Source of the DNA: an uncultured Muribaculaceae bacterium
GTDB lineage: Bacteria; Bacteroidota; Bacteroidia; Bacteroidales; Muribaculaceae
Reading direction: 5' to 3'
DNA length: 64,000 nt
Assembly (NCBI GenBank): GCA_910586995.1
Contig: CAJUKZ010000003.1
Location: 124,001 to 188,000 of the forward strand
Shown: positions 9,223-18,758 of the stretch, piece by piece
Layout of the letters: the number at the start of each line of letters is the position of its first letter
Numbering within the stretch: the stretch's first letter is position 1
The notes under the pieces: generated by a model
Told to the model about the DNA's origin: nothing
The model's database searches: none
The model's input: only the letters and a program-made list of their open reading frames with translations
Made by a program: the position numbers and the translations under genes

Positions 9223-9361
9223 AGTTTTTCAATTATTATCTATTCGTTGCACGACGTTTGCCACATTACACATAGAGTCTGCATATACAACTTTCTGTAG
9301 GTCAACTCCATTAAGAATACAGCACACGCCACAGACCGGCACACTAAGCACCTATCGGCTG

Positions 9362-9393
9362 CAAAGGTAGTGAAAATATATTAAAACGACAAC
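9362..9393 (-). promoter_or_regulatory. Predicted promoter of the nuo (and possibly atp) operon
   Basis: On the minus strand the -7 element TACCTTTG (9362-9369) matches the Bacteroidetes consensus TAnnTTTG exactly. A GTTG (9390-9393) lies 20 bp upstream in place of the TTTG -33 element. Transcription would start about 140 bp before nuoA. Confidence 0.6.
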
Positions 9394-9480
9394 TAAGATG
9401 AGACCTAATTTAGAGCTAATTTAAAGACCGGCCAATAAGAATTTATAAATAAGTCCATCGGACAAAGCGGCATCCATTGC

Positions 9481-9526
9481 AAAAACACTGACGCGATCCC
9501 TACCTATCACGGAAAGGAATCGCGTC
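9481..9526 (-). terminator. Rho-independent terminator after the lipoprotein gene
   Basis: Inverted repeat GACGCGAT (9490-9497) / ATCGCGTC (9519-9526), followed on the minus strand by AGTGTTTTT (the A-run at 9481-9485 on the plus strand). It lies 36 bp past the stop of the lipoprotein gene. Confidence 0.6.
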
Positions 9527-9561
9527 CGGTTTAATAGATTAATAATTGTACTGATAAAATC

Positions 9562-10428
9562 TTACTCCTCCATCAACTGAGGCAACACCTTGGCCTCGAC
9601 ATTGACAGAATAGTCACTACCCATTGCTGCACAATGGAAGTCAAAGCTCATTCCATCGGAAAGACCGAAACTGCCGGCAAGCTGAGATATAGCGAACGCA
9701 GGATACGGATCTCCACCTATTTCGGGAATGAGTGAGGCGCTCTCCAGTTCAATCGTTTTTTTAGTAACTGTGAAATCAATGTCTTTGAATACCATATTCA
9801 TTCCAACAGGCATATTTTCGGCAAAACGTGCGTTATTGACATTAACGGTAGCCTTACGGGTCTGCCTGTCAATAGTCAGCACATAGGTGCTTTCTTTGGT
9901 CTTGAATTCTTTTACACCCTGAGCGCTTACTGTTGTAGTGCCATAATAATTCATTTGCACAGGATAAGTCACAAAAGTCACTCCGTTGTCAAAAGTCATA
10001 TCAATCTGATATACAGGATCAAGCTTACCGTTGGTCACACGATCCAACACATGTATATTAAGCTCCATGATTGCCGGCATAACAGAGCCATCAATGGTTT
10101 TGGCCCTGACATTTGTGGCATGGGAGCTTTTCCAAGGTCCGGAGTAAGACCATTTTATGCCTTCCGCTACAAAATCAGGATAAAGAGTGTTGCCATCCGA
10201 CAATCCTTTTACAACTATAGAATATGTTGCCGATACATAATCAAACACAAAGCCATAGTATGCACCTGGCTGCAACGACTCAGTGCCGTTGTCGTTAACG
10301 TAATTAAAGCAGTCCTTCGCCTCATATTCCGAGGCAGAGATGCGTACGTCGTCGTCAGTCGATGAATCACAAGAAACCATCGCCATCATTCCACAAAGTA
10401 CAAAAAACAGTTGTCTTAGTCTTATCAT
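9562..10428 (-). CDS. Surface or periplasmic lipoprotein of unknown function
   Basis: 288 residues with a lipoprotein signal peptide ending in MVSC (Cys20), followed by an acidic SSTDDD linker typical of exported Bacteroidetes lipoproteins. The rest is beta-rich with no motif I recognise; there is a repeated alternation of short strands around TYSIVVKGL and YVLTIDRQTRKATVNVNNARF. It follows the TonB-dependent receptor by 32 bp on the same strand, so a partner role in the same uptake system is plausible, as with other receptor/lipoprotein pairs. The substrate cannot be read from the sequence. Confidence 0.8.
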   Translation of the reverse strand: MIRLRQLFFVLCGMMAMVSCDSSTDDDVRISASEYEAKDCFNYVNDNGTESLQPGAYYGFVFDYVSATYSIVVKGLSDGNTLYPDFVAEGIKWSYSGPWKSSHATNVRAKTIDGSVMPAIMELNIHVLDRVTNGKLDPVYQIDMTFDNGVTFVTYPVQMNYYGTTTVSAQGVKEFKTKESTYVLTIDRQTRKATVNVNNARFAENMPVGMNMVFKDIDFTVTKKTIELESASLIPEIGGDPYPAFAISQLAGSFGLSDGMSFDFHCAAMGSDYSVNVEAKVLPQLMEE

Positions 10429-10460
10429 CTTTATTTTATTTAATGAATATATTTTTAATA

Positions 10461-12731
10461 CTATTCCTGCGCGAGATCCAGATTTATACGGGCCGTCACT
10501 CCGGCCTGCCAGGGATTACCCCTCTGGACAAATGCATTCTGCACGGAGACGAAATAGAATGTATCATATCTGCGGTCTGTAAGATTCTCACCCCACAACT
10601 GAACCGACCAGTTGCGCCGACGCAACTCGACCGACGCACCGAGCAGGGTGTAGAAAGGCTGACGCACTGTATTGGCCTCATCCCAATATATATCCCCCAC
10701 CCCGCGCAAGTTCATTGCAAATGTCAGGGACATCATCCTCTCGGGAGGTAACAGGTCAAATCTATAGGATGCTCCTATAAATAAGGTGTTGGATGGTGCA
10801 TATGGCAGTCTTTTTCCCGAATAGTCGCTTATGCCATCTGAAAATTTCTTAAAAGTTGCACGGGTATATCCCCAAGATGCATTCAATCTCAATCCGTCGA
10901 CAGGTTTTGCAAATAATGAGATCTCCATACCTCTGCTATACGTGCGCCCTGCATTAGTCATCATACGCCCAGTGGTATTGCCGGCCGGAAAGACTGTCAG
11001 TTGCTGATCACGACAATCAATAAAGAAAGCCGCGCCGTCAAACCTCAAGATACCGTCCAGCAAGTCGACGTGCGCTCCAACCTCATAATTCCAGCTCTTC
11101 TCAGGTTTGTAAGAAACGACCTCATCCACATCATAAGGAGCGCTCATGCCCATCTGCGACATCAGGTCTTGCTGAAGCACAAAACTGAACATCTGCGTAT
11201 TGAAGCCTCCGGCCTTGTAGCCCTTGGATACTGATGCGTACACCATCGACTCCTCCATAGATGGCAAACGGTAGGCAAGCGAGAGTCTGGGTAATATCTC
11301 TGTGAATGAGTTCCGTAACTTGCCCGACCCTCCGACAGTGAGCGGGTGCGAGGCATGGAAGCGATAACTGCCGTCCGGCATACGCTCGTAGGTATCGTAG
11401 CCCGTAGAGGCATGGTTTATATATTTCAATGTAATTGTCTCATGATCAATGCGGATACCTGCGTTAATCTCAAAGTTGCCGACAGACAACCGGCTGTTGT
11501 GATACACAGCTACTCCCATCGAAGGCATCCTGAACCGGCTGTCGAGCACAAAACTCTTGTCCTGCCAGCGTGCCGGGAAATCGGGATTCATCTCGTTACG
11601 ATGTCCGAGTATCAGATTGTCGATACCGTCTTCCTTGAATGTCACAGGAGCAGACATTCGTGTATGTCTGTAGAATGCAAACAAACCAGCCAACCAGTTA
11701 TAGTTGCCAATATCACCTTTAGCAATCACATCCTCGGTCAAGGCAAGTTCCTTTCGCTTTTGTGTGAGCGTGAAATAATCGAGTGGCAGAAAATCCTGAT
11801 CGAGCGTCATATTGTCGTCGATATACTGCAACGATGTTGATGAGGCAACCGATACATTATCGCCTTTCCACAGCACGGATAAGCCATCAGTAATACCGGT
11901 GCGTCTGTAGAAACACGTATCGTTATGTGCTATTTCACCCGTCTTCAAGGATGCATAGGGATAGCCGCCTTGCCTTGATACTGTCAGAGAAAATGCATTA
12001 TCTACTGAAATACGCTCGGCAGGACGCCACACCGTTTTCCATCTTACAGAAGCCTGACGCTCGTGGTCAATCTTGTTTCCGGTATATGAGTTACGGAAAA
12101 ATCCATCGGTGGATGTGACATACGCATTCAGCGACATACCGATACGTTGCCCGAACATGCGGTAGCCGGAGACTGCGGCACGCCATGAATTGCCACGTCC
12201 GTACTCGGCCAACATACGCACACCCTGATATTGCAATGGCGATAGTGTGCTTATATTTATCACGCCACCCATTGTATTACGACCGAACAATGTACTTTGA
12301 GGTCCACGCAGCACCTCTATCCTTTCAATGTCTACAAGGTCGAAATCAAAATTGTCTTTATTCATGACCGGTACATTGTCCACATTAAGCCCCATCACGG
12401 GTTGGTCGATGCGTGCACCCAGACCGCGTATATATATGGATGAAGTCATACGCGATCCATAGGAAGGCATATACAGGTTAGGGGTTATACCGCTGACGTC
12501 TTTCATCGTCACCATATTATATTGCTCCACCTCCCTGCGGTTGATTGCTATTGCAGCCACCGGCCTTGCCCAAAGCTTGTTTTGCTCCTTGAAACCACTG
12601 ACCGAGATCTCACGCAAAGTCACAACAGAGTCGCCGAAGACCTCCGCAGAGACATTCTCAGCGGTCACAGTCGCGGAAAACATAGCTATAAAGTTTAGCA
12701 GGATTGTGATTATAAGCGGCTTATGCTGCAT
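10461..12731 (-). CDS. TonB-dependent outer-membrane receptor
   Basis: 756 residues. A signal peptide (MQHKPLIITILLNFIAMFSATVTA) is followed by a TonB-box-like stretch (VVTLREISVSG, about 36-46) and a plug domain containing SSIYIRGLGARIDQPVMGL and VEVLRGPQSTLFGRNTMGGVINI-type motifs. A beta-barrel ends in an aromatic-containing strand (AGVTARINLDLAQE). There is no N-terminal carboxypeptidase-regulatory domain, so it is not a SusC-type receptor; the plug resembles siderophore, heme or cobalamin receptors. With the downstream lipoprotein it forms a two-gene unit. Substrate unknown. Confidence 0.9.
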   Translation of the reverse strand: MQHKPLIITILLNFIAMFSATVTAENVSAEVFGDSVVTLREISVSGFKEQNKLWARPVAAIAINRREVEQYNMVTMKDVSGITPNLYMPSYGSRMTSSIYIRGLGARIDQPVMGLNVDNVPVMNKDNFDFDLVDIERIEVLRGPQSTLFGRNTMGGVINISTLSPLQYQGVRMLAEYGRGNSWRAAVSGYRMFGQRIGMSLNAYVTSTDGFFRNSYTGNKIDHERQASVRWKTVWRPAERISVDNAFSLTVSRQGGYPYASLKTGEIAHNDTCFYRRTGITDGLSVLWKGDNVSVASSTSLQYIDDNMTLDQDFLPLDYFTLTQKRKELALTEDVIAKGDIGNYNWLAGLFAFYRHTRMSAPVTFKEDGIDNLILGHRNEMNPDFPARWQDKSFVLDSRFRMPSMGVAVYHNSRLSVGNFEINAGIRIDHETITLKYINHASTGYDTYERMPDGSYRFHASHPLTVGGSGKLRNSFTEILPRLSLAYRLPSMEESMVYASVSKGYKAGGFNTQMFSFVLQQDLMSQMGMSAPYDVDEVVSYKPEKSWNYEVGAHVDLLDGILRFDGAAFFIDCRDQQLTVFPAGNTTGRMMTNAGRTYSRGMEISLFAKPVDGLRLNASWGYTRATFKKFSDGISDYSGKRLPYAPSNTLFIGASYRFDLLPPERMMSLTFAMNLRGVGDIYWDEANTVRQPFYTLLGASVELRRRNWSVQLWGENLTDRRYDTFYFVSVQNAFVQRGNPWQAGVTARINLDLAQE

Positions 12732-12772
12732 CTAATGTAAAAAAAGAAAGTCGTAGCTTTACGTATGGTGCG

Positions 12773-12804
12773 CAAAGTTACGAACTTAAAGGTAGTCCTG
12801 CAAT
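12773..12804 (-). promoter_or_regulatory. Predicted promoter of the TonB receptor/lipoprotein unit
   Basis: Minus-strand -7 element TAACTTTG (12773-12780) with ATTG (12801-12804) 20 bp upstream. It fits the Bacteroidetes TTTG-N19/21-TAnnTTTG pattern with one mismatch and lies about 40 bp before the start codon. Confidence 0.6.
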
Positions 12805-12866
12805 TTTGCAGGGTGTTAAATTCATTAATTTATTAATAATTCACATAATCAATTGACATAATTTTG

Positions 12867-15800
12867 TCAGTCCTGCACAGGATCTTGCTTCGAAGAATTC
12901 TGATTTTCCGTAGCGCCGGCAAAGATTCCAGAAAGATATTTCTGTCTGAAGCGTTCGAGCAACTCCCAGAAATTAGGAATGAACAAAGTCCCGATAACCG
13001 CATTAATGGCCATGCCGAAAACAACTGCCGTTCCTAACGAAAGCCGGCTTGCCGCGCCTGCTCCCGTAGCGAACAACATCGGCATTACACCGAATACGAA
13101 TGCAAGGGCCGTCATCATTATCGGGCGGAAACGAATTGATCCGGCATTCTGAGCAGCTTGCTTCAAGGGCATTCCGGTCTTTCTGAAGTCAATGGCATAC
13201 TCAACAATGAGGATGGCATTCTTGGCAGCAAGTCCAAGCAGGAGAATTATGCCTATCTGCGTATATATGCTTATATCCTGCGACATGAACATACATCCTA
13301 CTATAGCTCCGAGTATCGCGGTAGGCATGGCAAGAACAACGGCTACCGGATCTGTCCATGACTCATATTGCGCAGCCAGCACAAGGATGGTTATTATGAC
13401 AGCAAATATCAGCACCATAGAGATTGTAGTACCGGCCTGTGTCTCCTGATATGCCTCGCCAGTCCAGGCATACGAATAGTTGCGTCCGAGATTGTCGGCC
13501 ACAAGTTCTTCCATAGCCTCTATTGCCTCTGACGAACTTACACCTTTTGCCGGTGTGGCCGTCACGGACGCTGTCTCATACATATTGTACCTGCTGATAC
13601 TTGCATTACCCATCACAGGCTCTACCGTGGCGAATGTAGAGAACGGCACCATCTTGCCTTCCGCATTGCGAACACTGAGGTTAAGCACATCCTCGACTTT
13701 GCGACGGGCAGATGCTTCGGCCGATATGTTGACCTGATACGTACGACCGAACTCAACAAAGTCATTCACATAGCTTCCACCCATGAATGCCGACAATGTG
13801 GAATTTATATCTTCGATAGAAAGATTCTGAAGTTTTGCCCTCTCGCGGTCCACATTCACCCTGTACTGCGGTATCTCACCTTCATATAGTGAGGTCAACT
13901 GTGCGATGCGGCCGTCAGCATCAACCGCAGTCTTCAGACTCTCCACAGCTTTCTGCATCTGAGCCGGACCATAACCGCCGATATCGAGCAATTGCATCTG
14001 GAGACCGGACGACATACCCAGACCCGGGATAGAGGGTGGATTCAGGGAGAAGACTATGGCCTCCTGTATGTCGGCAGTACGCTCAGTGACCTGCGCGATT
14101 ATATCATCAACACCCTGCCCTTTGCCACGCTTGTCCCAGGGCTTGAGTACTACGAACATGGATCCGAAATTACTGCCGTTACCGCCCGACATAAACGACA
14201 TACCTGAAATACTTATCACATCCTTTACACCGTCGATGGAAAGGATACGGCCGCTGACTTCATCGACAATCTTCTCCGTTCGCTCAAGCGAGGCTCCGGT
14301 AGGCAGTTGTACCGACGACATGAAGTATCCCATATCTTCCTGAGGCACATACGACGTCGGCCAACTGAAGAATCCCCAGAATGCTGCGCCACAAAGAGCC
14401 AAAAACAGCACCAGAGCCAGCACCGGCTTGCGCAACAGATTACCGACCGTACTGTCATACAGATTCAGAGTTTTGCCAAATCCCTTGTTGAACCATTTGT
14501 ATAGAAAAAATCCCGAAGGCTTGCCTTTGCGCAGGAACAATGCACACATCGCCGGCGTGAACGTAAGCGCATTGAAGCCCGAAAATGCCGTTGAGACTGC
14601 GATAGTCAGAGCAAACTGCTTGTACAATTCTCCTGTGATACCGCTGATGAATGCTGTCGGTATAAACACAGACAGCAAAACAAGAACCTCGCCTATCACC
14701 GGACCTTGCAATTCCTGCATAGCTTTCTCGGCTGCCTGACGCGGATTCAGCTTACCCATATCAACAAGTCTCGAACAATCCTCTACCACCACGATAGCAT
14801 CGTCGACCACAATAGCTATGGCAAGCACCAGACCAAACAGAGACAGTGTGTTGAGTGAGAATCCCATCAATTTCATCACAGCGAAAGTAGCGATCAGTGA
14901 TACCGGTATCGTTATCATAGGAATAACCACCGCACGCCAATTCTGCAGGAATATCAAGATAATAGCCATCACGATGAGAGTGGTCTCCACAAATGTCACA
15001 AGCACTTCATCTATGGACGAGCGCACAAAGTCTGTCGTATCCAATATTATATCGTAATGAACACCCTCAGGCAGATATTCCGATAGCTGCTCCATTTTAG
15101 CTTTCACTGCATCGGCCACTGTTATGGCATTAGCTCCGGGTAGCTGATATACACCTATCAGACCGGCGGCATCACCTGATACCCTCGACACTGCTCCATA
15201 ACTTTCCGATCCAAGTTCCACCTTGGCAATGTCGCGCAGATGCAGTACAGATCCGTCCGCACCTGTACGCAATACGATCCCTCCGAATTCCTCGGCCGTG
15301 GTAAGGCGTCCGGGAGAGGTAAGCGTGAATTGGAATTGCTCATTTCCGGCTGCAGGAGGCGCGCCCACCGAGCCGGCAGATACTTCCATGTTCTGCGACT
15401 GTATCATTGATACGACATCCTGAGGAGTTATCCCACGGACACGCATCTCGTCCGGATCAAGCCAAACGCGCATGCTGTACTCGCCAGCTCCAAATGCACT
15501 TACTCCACCTACACCGTCGATACGCGCAAGCTCATCTACAATATTCAACTGGGCATAATTCGTCAGATACAAGGCATCGTACATCCTGGGGTCGTCGCCA
15601 CGCAGAGCAATGAACAGTATTATATTTGTAGACTCGGACATTACCGATACTCCTTGCTGCTGAACGGCAGTCGGAAGTTGCGACTGAGCCAACGCAATAC
15701 GGTTCTGAACCTTAACTGTAGCCTCATCGAGATCAGTACCCACCTCAAAAGTGATAGTCAGCCTGTAAGATCCGTCATTTCCGGAATTACTGCTCATGTA

Positions 15801-16031
15801 CATCATGCCATCAACGCCGTTGACCTGCTCCTCTATCGGCACTCCGATCGTCTGGGCTACAGTCTTGGCATCCGCACCCGGATAAGTAGCCGAAACATTT
15901 ACCGTAGGTGGGGTTATATCCGGATACTGCGCCACCGGCAACGAACGCACCGTGATGAGACCGACTATGATCATCAATATGGCGATCACAGTGGCGAATA
16001 TCGGTCTGTCTATGAAAAATTTAGAAAACAT
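12867..16031 (-). CDS. RND-family multidrug efflux pump, inner-membrane transporter
   Basis: 1054 residues, the normal length for the HAE1 (AcrB/MexB) family. The start MFSKFFIDRPIFATVIAILMIIVG is the family hallmark. Two copies of a 12-helix RND unit are present, with large periplasmic loops. The proton-relay pair Asp-Asp is visible in AIAIVVDDAIVVVED (about residue 407), with the partner Lys in GLAAKNAILIVEYA (about 940). It is the third gene of an outer-membrane factor, fusion protein, pump operon transcribed toward lower coordinates, 28 bp after the fusion protein. It exports drugs, bile salts or detergents using the proton gradient; the exact substrates are unknown. Confidence 0.95.
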   Translation of the reverse strand: MFSKFFIDRPIFATVIAILMIIVGLITVRSLPVAQYPDITPPTVNVSATYPGADAKTVAQTIGVPIEEQVNGVDGMMYMSSNSGNDGSYRLTITFEVGTDLDEATVKVQNRIALAQSQLPTAVQQQGVSVMSESTNIILFIALRGDDPRMYDALYLTNYAQLNIVDELARIDGVGGVSAFGAGEYSMRVWLDPDEMRVRGITPQDVVSMIQSQNMEVSAGSVGAPPAAGNEQFQFTLTSPGRLTTAEEFGGIVLRTGADGSVLHLRDIAKVELGSESYGAVSRVSGDAAGLIGVYQLPGANAITVADAVKAKMEQLSEYLPEGVHYDIILDTTDFVRSSIDEVLVTFVETTLIVMAIILIFLQNWRAVVIPMITIPVSLIATFAVMKLMGFSLNTLSLFGLVLAIAIVVDDAIVVVEDCSRLVDMGKLNPRQAAEKAMQELQGPVIGEVLVLLSVFIPTAFISGITGELYKQFALTIAVSTAFSGFNALTFTPAMCALFLRKGKPSGFFLYKWFNKGFGKTLNLYDSTVGNLLRKPVLALVLFLALCGAAFWGFFSWPTSYVPQEDMGYFMSSVQLPTGASLERTEKIVDEVSGRILSIDGVKDVISISGMSFMSGGNGSNFGSMFVVLKPWDKRGKGQGVDDIIAQVTERTADIQEAIVFSLNPPSIPGLGMSSGLQMQLLDIGGYGPAQMQKAVESLKTAVDADGRIAQLTSLYEGEIPQYRVNVDRERAKLQNLSIEDINSTLSAFMGGSYVNDFVEFGRTYQVNISAEASARRKVEDVLNLSVRNAEGKMVPFSTFATVEPVMGNASISRYNMYETASVTATPAKGVSSSEAIEAMEELVADNLGRNYSYAWTGEAYQETQAGTTISMVLIFAVIITILVLAAQYESWTDPVAVVLAMPTAILGAIVGCMFMSQDISIYTQIGIILLLGLAAKNAILIVEYAIDFRKTGMPLKQAAQNAGSIRFRPIMMTALAFVFGVMPMLFATGAGAASRLSLGTAVVFGMAINAVIGTLFIPNFWELLERFRQKYLSGIFAGATENQNSSKQDPVQD

Positions 16032-16059
16032 GCTGAGCGGATTTTAAAATAGTTGTTTG

Positions 16060-17178
16060 TCAATGTTCCACCGGCTTTACCTTCATGCCGGGACGTACTT
16101 TAAGCAGGGCAGATGTCACGTAACGGTCTGAAGGTCTAAGGCCAGACTTCACTATGCGCAGTGTATCGGCAACAAGTTCACCGGTCTCAACCGGAGTGTA
16201 TACAACAGTAGATGAGTCGCTCACAGTATACATATATTTTCCCCGCTGGTCCGATGCGATCGAAGCATCCCGCACAAGTATAGCCTCAGGATCAGTGGCA
16301 TATGGCAGGTCGATCGTCAGATACATACCTGACTTCAACTCATGATCGGGATTCTGTATCACCGCCTTTAATGTAAGTGTACCTGTCGACTTGTCGACAT
16401 CAGGAGCAGTATATGCCAGATCGGCCGTATACTGCCGCGACAGCGAATCTGCAAAATGGACCGGCATATGCCTGAAATCGACGCCATAGCCATTGTGCCT
16501 GTCGGTAAGAATCTCCGCATAACGCGAATCCTCGATCGAGAATACAGCTTTAAGCGAACTGTTATCGTAGATTGTAGCAAGCTTTACCGGTGAGCCGGCT
16601 CCCGCAAGATATGCACCTATATCCACTGTGGGATCTGAAATATCACCGTCAAATGGAGCTCTCACTGTGCAATAGCCTAATGTAGTGGTGGCAGAGCGCA
16701 ACGCAGCCTCAGCATTCGCGATCTGCGCTACTGATTCGTCGTAGCTACTCTTGGCTTGTATAACCTCCATCTTCGACACAGCATCGCTTTCCAACGCCTT
16801 CTTGACAGCCTCATAATGCTGTTGTGCATACACATTTGTCGCCTTGGCTGTCTCAAGGGCTGCCTTTGCATGCTTCACGGCATCGGCGTATGACTGCGAT
16901 TCTATTGTAAACAGCACCGTGCCCGCAGGTACGTGTGATCCACCTGTATATTGGATAGATTGCAGGTAGCCATTTACCCTGGCCACAATATCTACCGACT
17001 GTGTACTGCTCAGATAGCCCGGATATGTCTTATGCAAGACAACCGAATCCACAATAGGTGTCGCCACATCCACAGTCAGTATCTCCTCCGCAACAGAGCT
17101 TTTCTTCTTAGTGCATGATGGAGCGACGGATACGATTGCTGCAACAGTCGCCATCAGCATTATTCCTTTAGTTCCCAT
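16060..17178 (-). CDS. RND efflux periplasmic adaptor (membrane fusion protein)
   Basis: AcrA/MexA-type adaptor of 372 residues. A lipoprotein signal ends in VAPSC (Cys22). Then come the membrane-proximal/lipoyl half (VARVNGYLQSIQYTGGSHVPAGT, about 67-90), an alpha-hairpin (about 100-165, alanine-rich with SYDESVAQIANAEAAL), the second lipoyl half (TVRAPFDGDISDPTVDIGAYL) and a beta-barrel to the C-terminus. It bridges the inner-membrane pump and the outer-membrane channel. It lies 27 bp after the channel gene and 28 bp before the pump gene. Confidence 0.94.
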   Translation of the reverse strand: MGTKGIMLMATVAAIVSVAPSCTKKKSSVAEEILTVDVATPIVDSVVLHKTYPGYLSSTQSVDIVARVNGYLQSIQYTGGSHVPAGTVLFTIESQSYADAVKHAKAALETAKATNVYAQQHYEAVKKALESDAVSKMEVIQAKSSYDESVAQIANAEAALRSATTTLGYCTVRAPFDGDISDPTVDIGAYLAGAGSPVKLATIYDNSSLKAVFSIEDSRYAEILTDRHNGYGVDFRHMPVHFADSLSRQYTADLAYTAPDVDKSTGTLTLKAVIQNPDHELKSGMYLTIDLPYATDPEAILVRDASIASDQRGKYMYTVSDSSTVVYTPVETGELVADTLRIVKSGLRPSDRYVTSALLKVRPGMKVKPVEH

Positions 17179-17205
17179 ATTCTATAACATGTTTTAAACA
17201 ACCTC

Positions 17206-18627
17206 TCAATTCCAGCCTCCACCAAGGGCCTTATATATGCTTATAAGCGCACTCAATGCGTTATACTTGGCTTCTATAACCGAATTTTCACTCTCAAGAT
17301 AAGTAAGCTGCGCATCCACTACATTTGTAAATGCCGACAGATCAAGTTTATATAAATCAAGAGACAACCGCATGGCCTCCTCGCTCTGGCGCACTACCTC
17401 CTCAAGCGAGGATATACATTTGAGATCAGAGGTGTAGGCATTGAGCGCATTGTCTGTTTCCTCCACGGCTGTCAGTACTACAAGATTGTAGTTATCAATA
17501 TCTATCTGCAGTTGCTCCTTGGCTGAAGCAAGATTGTATTTGCGGCTCAGACCGTCGAAAATAGTCCACGACAAAGTGGGAGCGACAGACCACGTGAAAC
17601 TATTTGAGGTGAACAGATCACCTCCATCATGAGCCTGAGTGCCTATTGAGCCATCGAGACGCAGCGACGGCAGGAATTCTTTTTTAGCGATACCGACCGA
17701 TGCAGCCGACGCAGCGATCTGTTCCCTGGCGGCCTTTATATCCGGCCGCCTGTCGAGTAGATTCATTGGCATACCCGTACCGACAAGCTGTATATATTGC
17801 GGCAACGCCTTTGGCGTCTCCAACACAGGCTGAAGCGCTTCGGGATATTCTCCCACAAGTACAGCAAGCGCATTTATCGATGCCTTTATGCTGCTTCCCA
17901 ACTGTGGAATGGACGCTATTGTTGAATAATATACACGTTTGGCCTGAGCCACATCGAGTTTGGATGCAAGTCCACTCTCAAAGCGTGCTTCTGTTATCTT
18001 CACTACGGCAAGCTGACTGCTGCTGTGCGTGCGCGCGACTTCCATCTGCGCTTGCAGACTGCGTAAATGAAAATATGTATCCGCTATCTGTGCCTCAAGA
18101 CTCAACATGGCTGCGGCCCATTGATCGCGCGTAGCCCTGAAACGCGCTCCGCTTTCCTTGACCTGTGAGGCAATCTTCCCGAAGACGTCGATCTCCCAGC
18201 TCATGTCCACACTACCGCTCCAAAAACTACCTCGTGCAGCAGGCATATCGGCCGGAGTTGCCCTCCCTGACGTCTGCGAACGCTGCCATCCTGCATTTAT
18301 GCCGACCGTAGGCAACCATTGCCCTTTGGCTGCACCAAGTGTGTTTTTAGCAACCTGCATTCGCCGCGAAGCCACGCTCAAGTCGTAGTTCCGCTGCACG
18401 CCGAGATCTATCAGGGAATCAAGCAGAGAATCATCGAACTGACGCCACCACTGCCTGTCCACACTGCCGGCAGGGTCAAACCTGTTGCTGTCATAATCCT
18501 GCCACGCTTCCGGCATCGCCGACTGCAGATACTGACCACTGCCATCATCTCCGGCCTTCAGGCTATGAACAACCGAAAATACCATGACTGCGGTCATCGC
18601 CAAATGACTGATCTTATCCCTAAGCAT
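17206..18627 (-). CDS. RND efflux outer-membrane channel (TolC/NodT-like)
   Basis: Outer-membrane factor with two repeated OEP domains (about residues 60-250 and 270-460) made of long amphipathic helices and the GVQRNYDLSVA and WTIFDGLSRKYNLASAKEQL motifs of the NodT group. I place the start at 18627 because MLRDKISHLAMTAVMVFSVVHSLKA reads as a compact signal peptide. An in-frame ATG at 18657 would add ten residues. Many relatives are lipoproteins, but no lipobox cysteine is present here. It is the first gene of the efflux operon. No regulator gene is adjacent. Confidence 0.9.
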   Translation of the reverse strand: MLRDKISHLAMTAVMVFSVVHSLKAGDDGSGQYLQSAMPEAWQDYDSNRFDPAGSVDRQWWRQFDDSLLDSLIDLGVQRNYDLSVASRRMQVAKNTLGAAKGQWLPTVGINAGWQRSQTSGRATPADMPAARGSFWSGSVDMSWEIDVFGKIASQVKESGARFRATRDQWAAAMLSLEAQIADTYFHLRSLQAQMEVARTHSSSQLAVVKITEARFESGLASKLDVAQAKRVYYSTIASIPQLGSSIKASINALAVLVGEYPEALQPVLETPKALPQYIQLVGTGMPMNLLDRRPDIKAAREQIAASAASVGIAKKEFLPSLRLDGSIGTQAHDGGDLFTSNSFTWSVAPTLSWTIFDGLSRKYNLASAKEQLQIDIDNYNLVVLTAVEETDNALNAYTSDLKCISSLEEVVRQSEEAMRLSLDLYKLDLSAFTNVVDAQLTYLESENSVIEAKYNALSALISIYKALGGGWN

Positions 18628-18676
18628 AATAAATATTAAAACGTTATGATTCTTCATGCGTACCATCAGTCCGCAT

Positions 18677-18711
18677 ACAAAAATTAAACGCCTGCCGGAC
18701 AGCAGACGTTT
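18677..18711 (-). terminator. Likely terminator after the licD gene
   Basis: Hairpin AAACGcCTGC / GCAGaCGTTT (18686-18711) with a 6-nt loop, followed on the minus strand by TTTAATTTTTG (T-rich stretch at 18677-18688). It lies between licD and the efflux operon. Confidence 0.5.
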
Positions 18712-18758
18712 ATGGTATTAATATTTTTTATGTTAAGGCGGCACGCATCTGATGCGGT

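Larger units (their letters stand above)
9223..9561. other. Intergenic region upstream of nuoA
   Basis: A 339-bp gene-free stretch. It holds the nuo promoter near 9362-9393 and a hairpin terminator for the lipoprotein gene at 9481-9526. Nothing else was recognised. The roughly 140-bp leader between the promoter and nuoA has no obvious riboswitch-like fold that I could support. Confidence 0.6.

Noticed and set aside
12731..12866. Short inverted repeat TGACA/TGTCA-like near 12856-12870 as terminator of the efflux operon
   Set aside because: The stem is only about four pairs with an AT loop, too weak to call.
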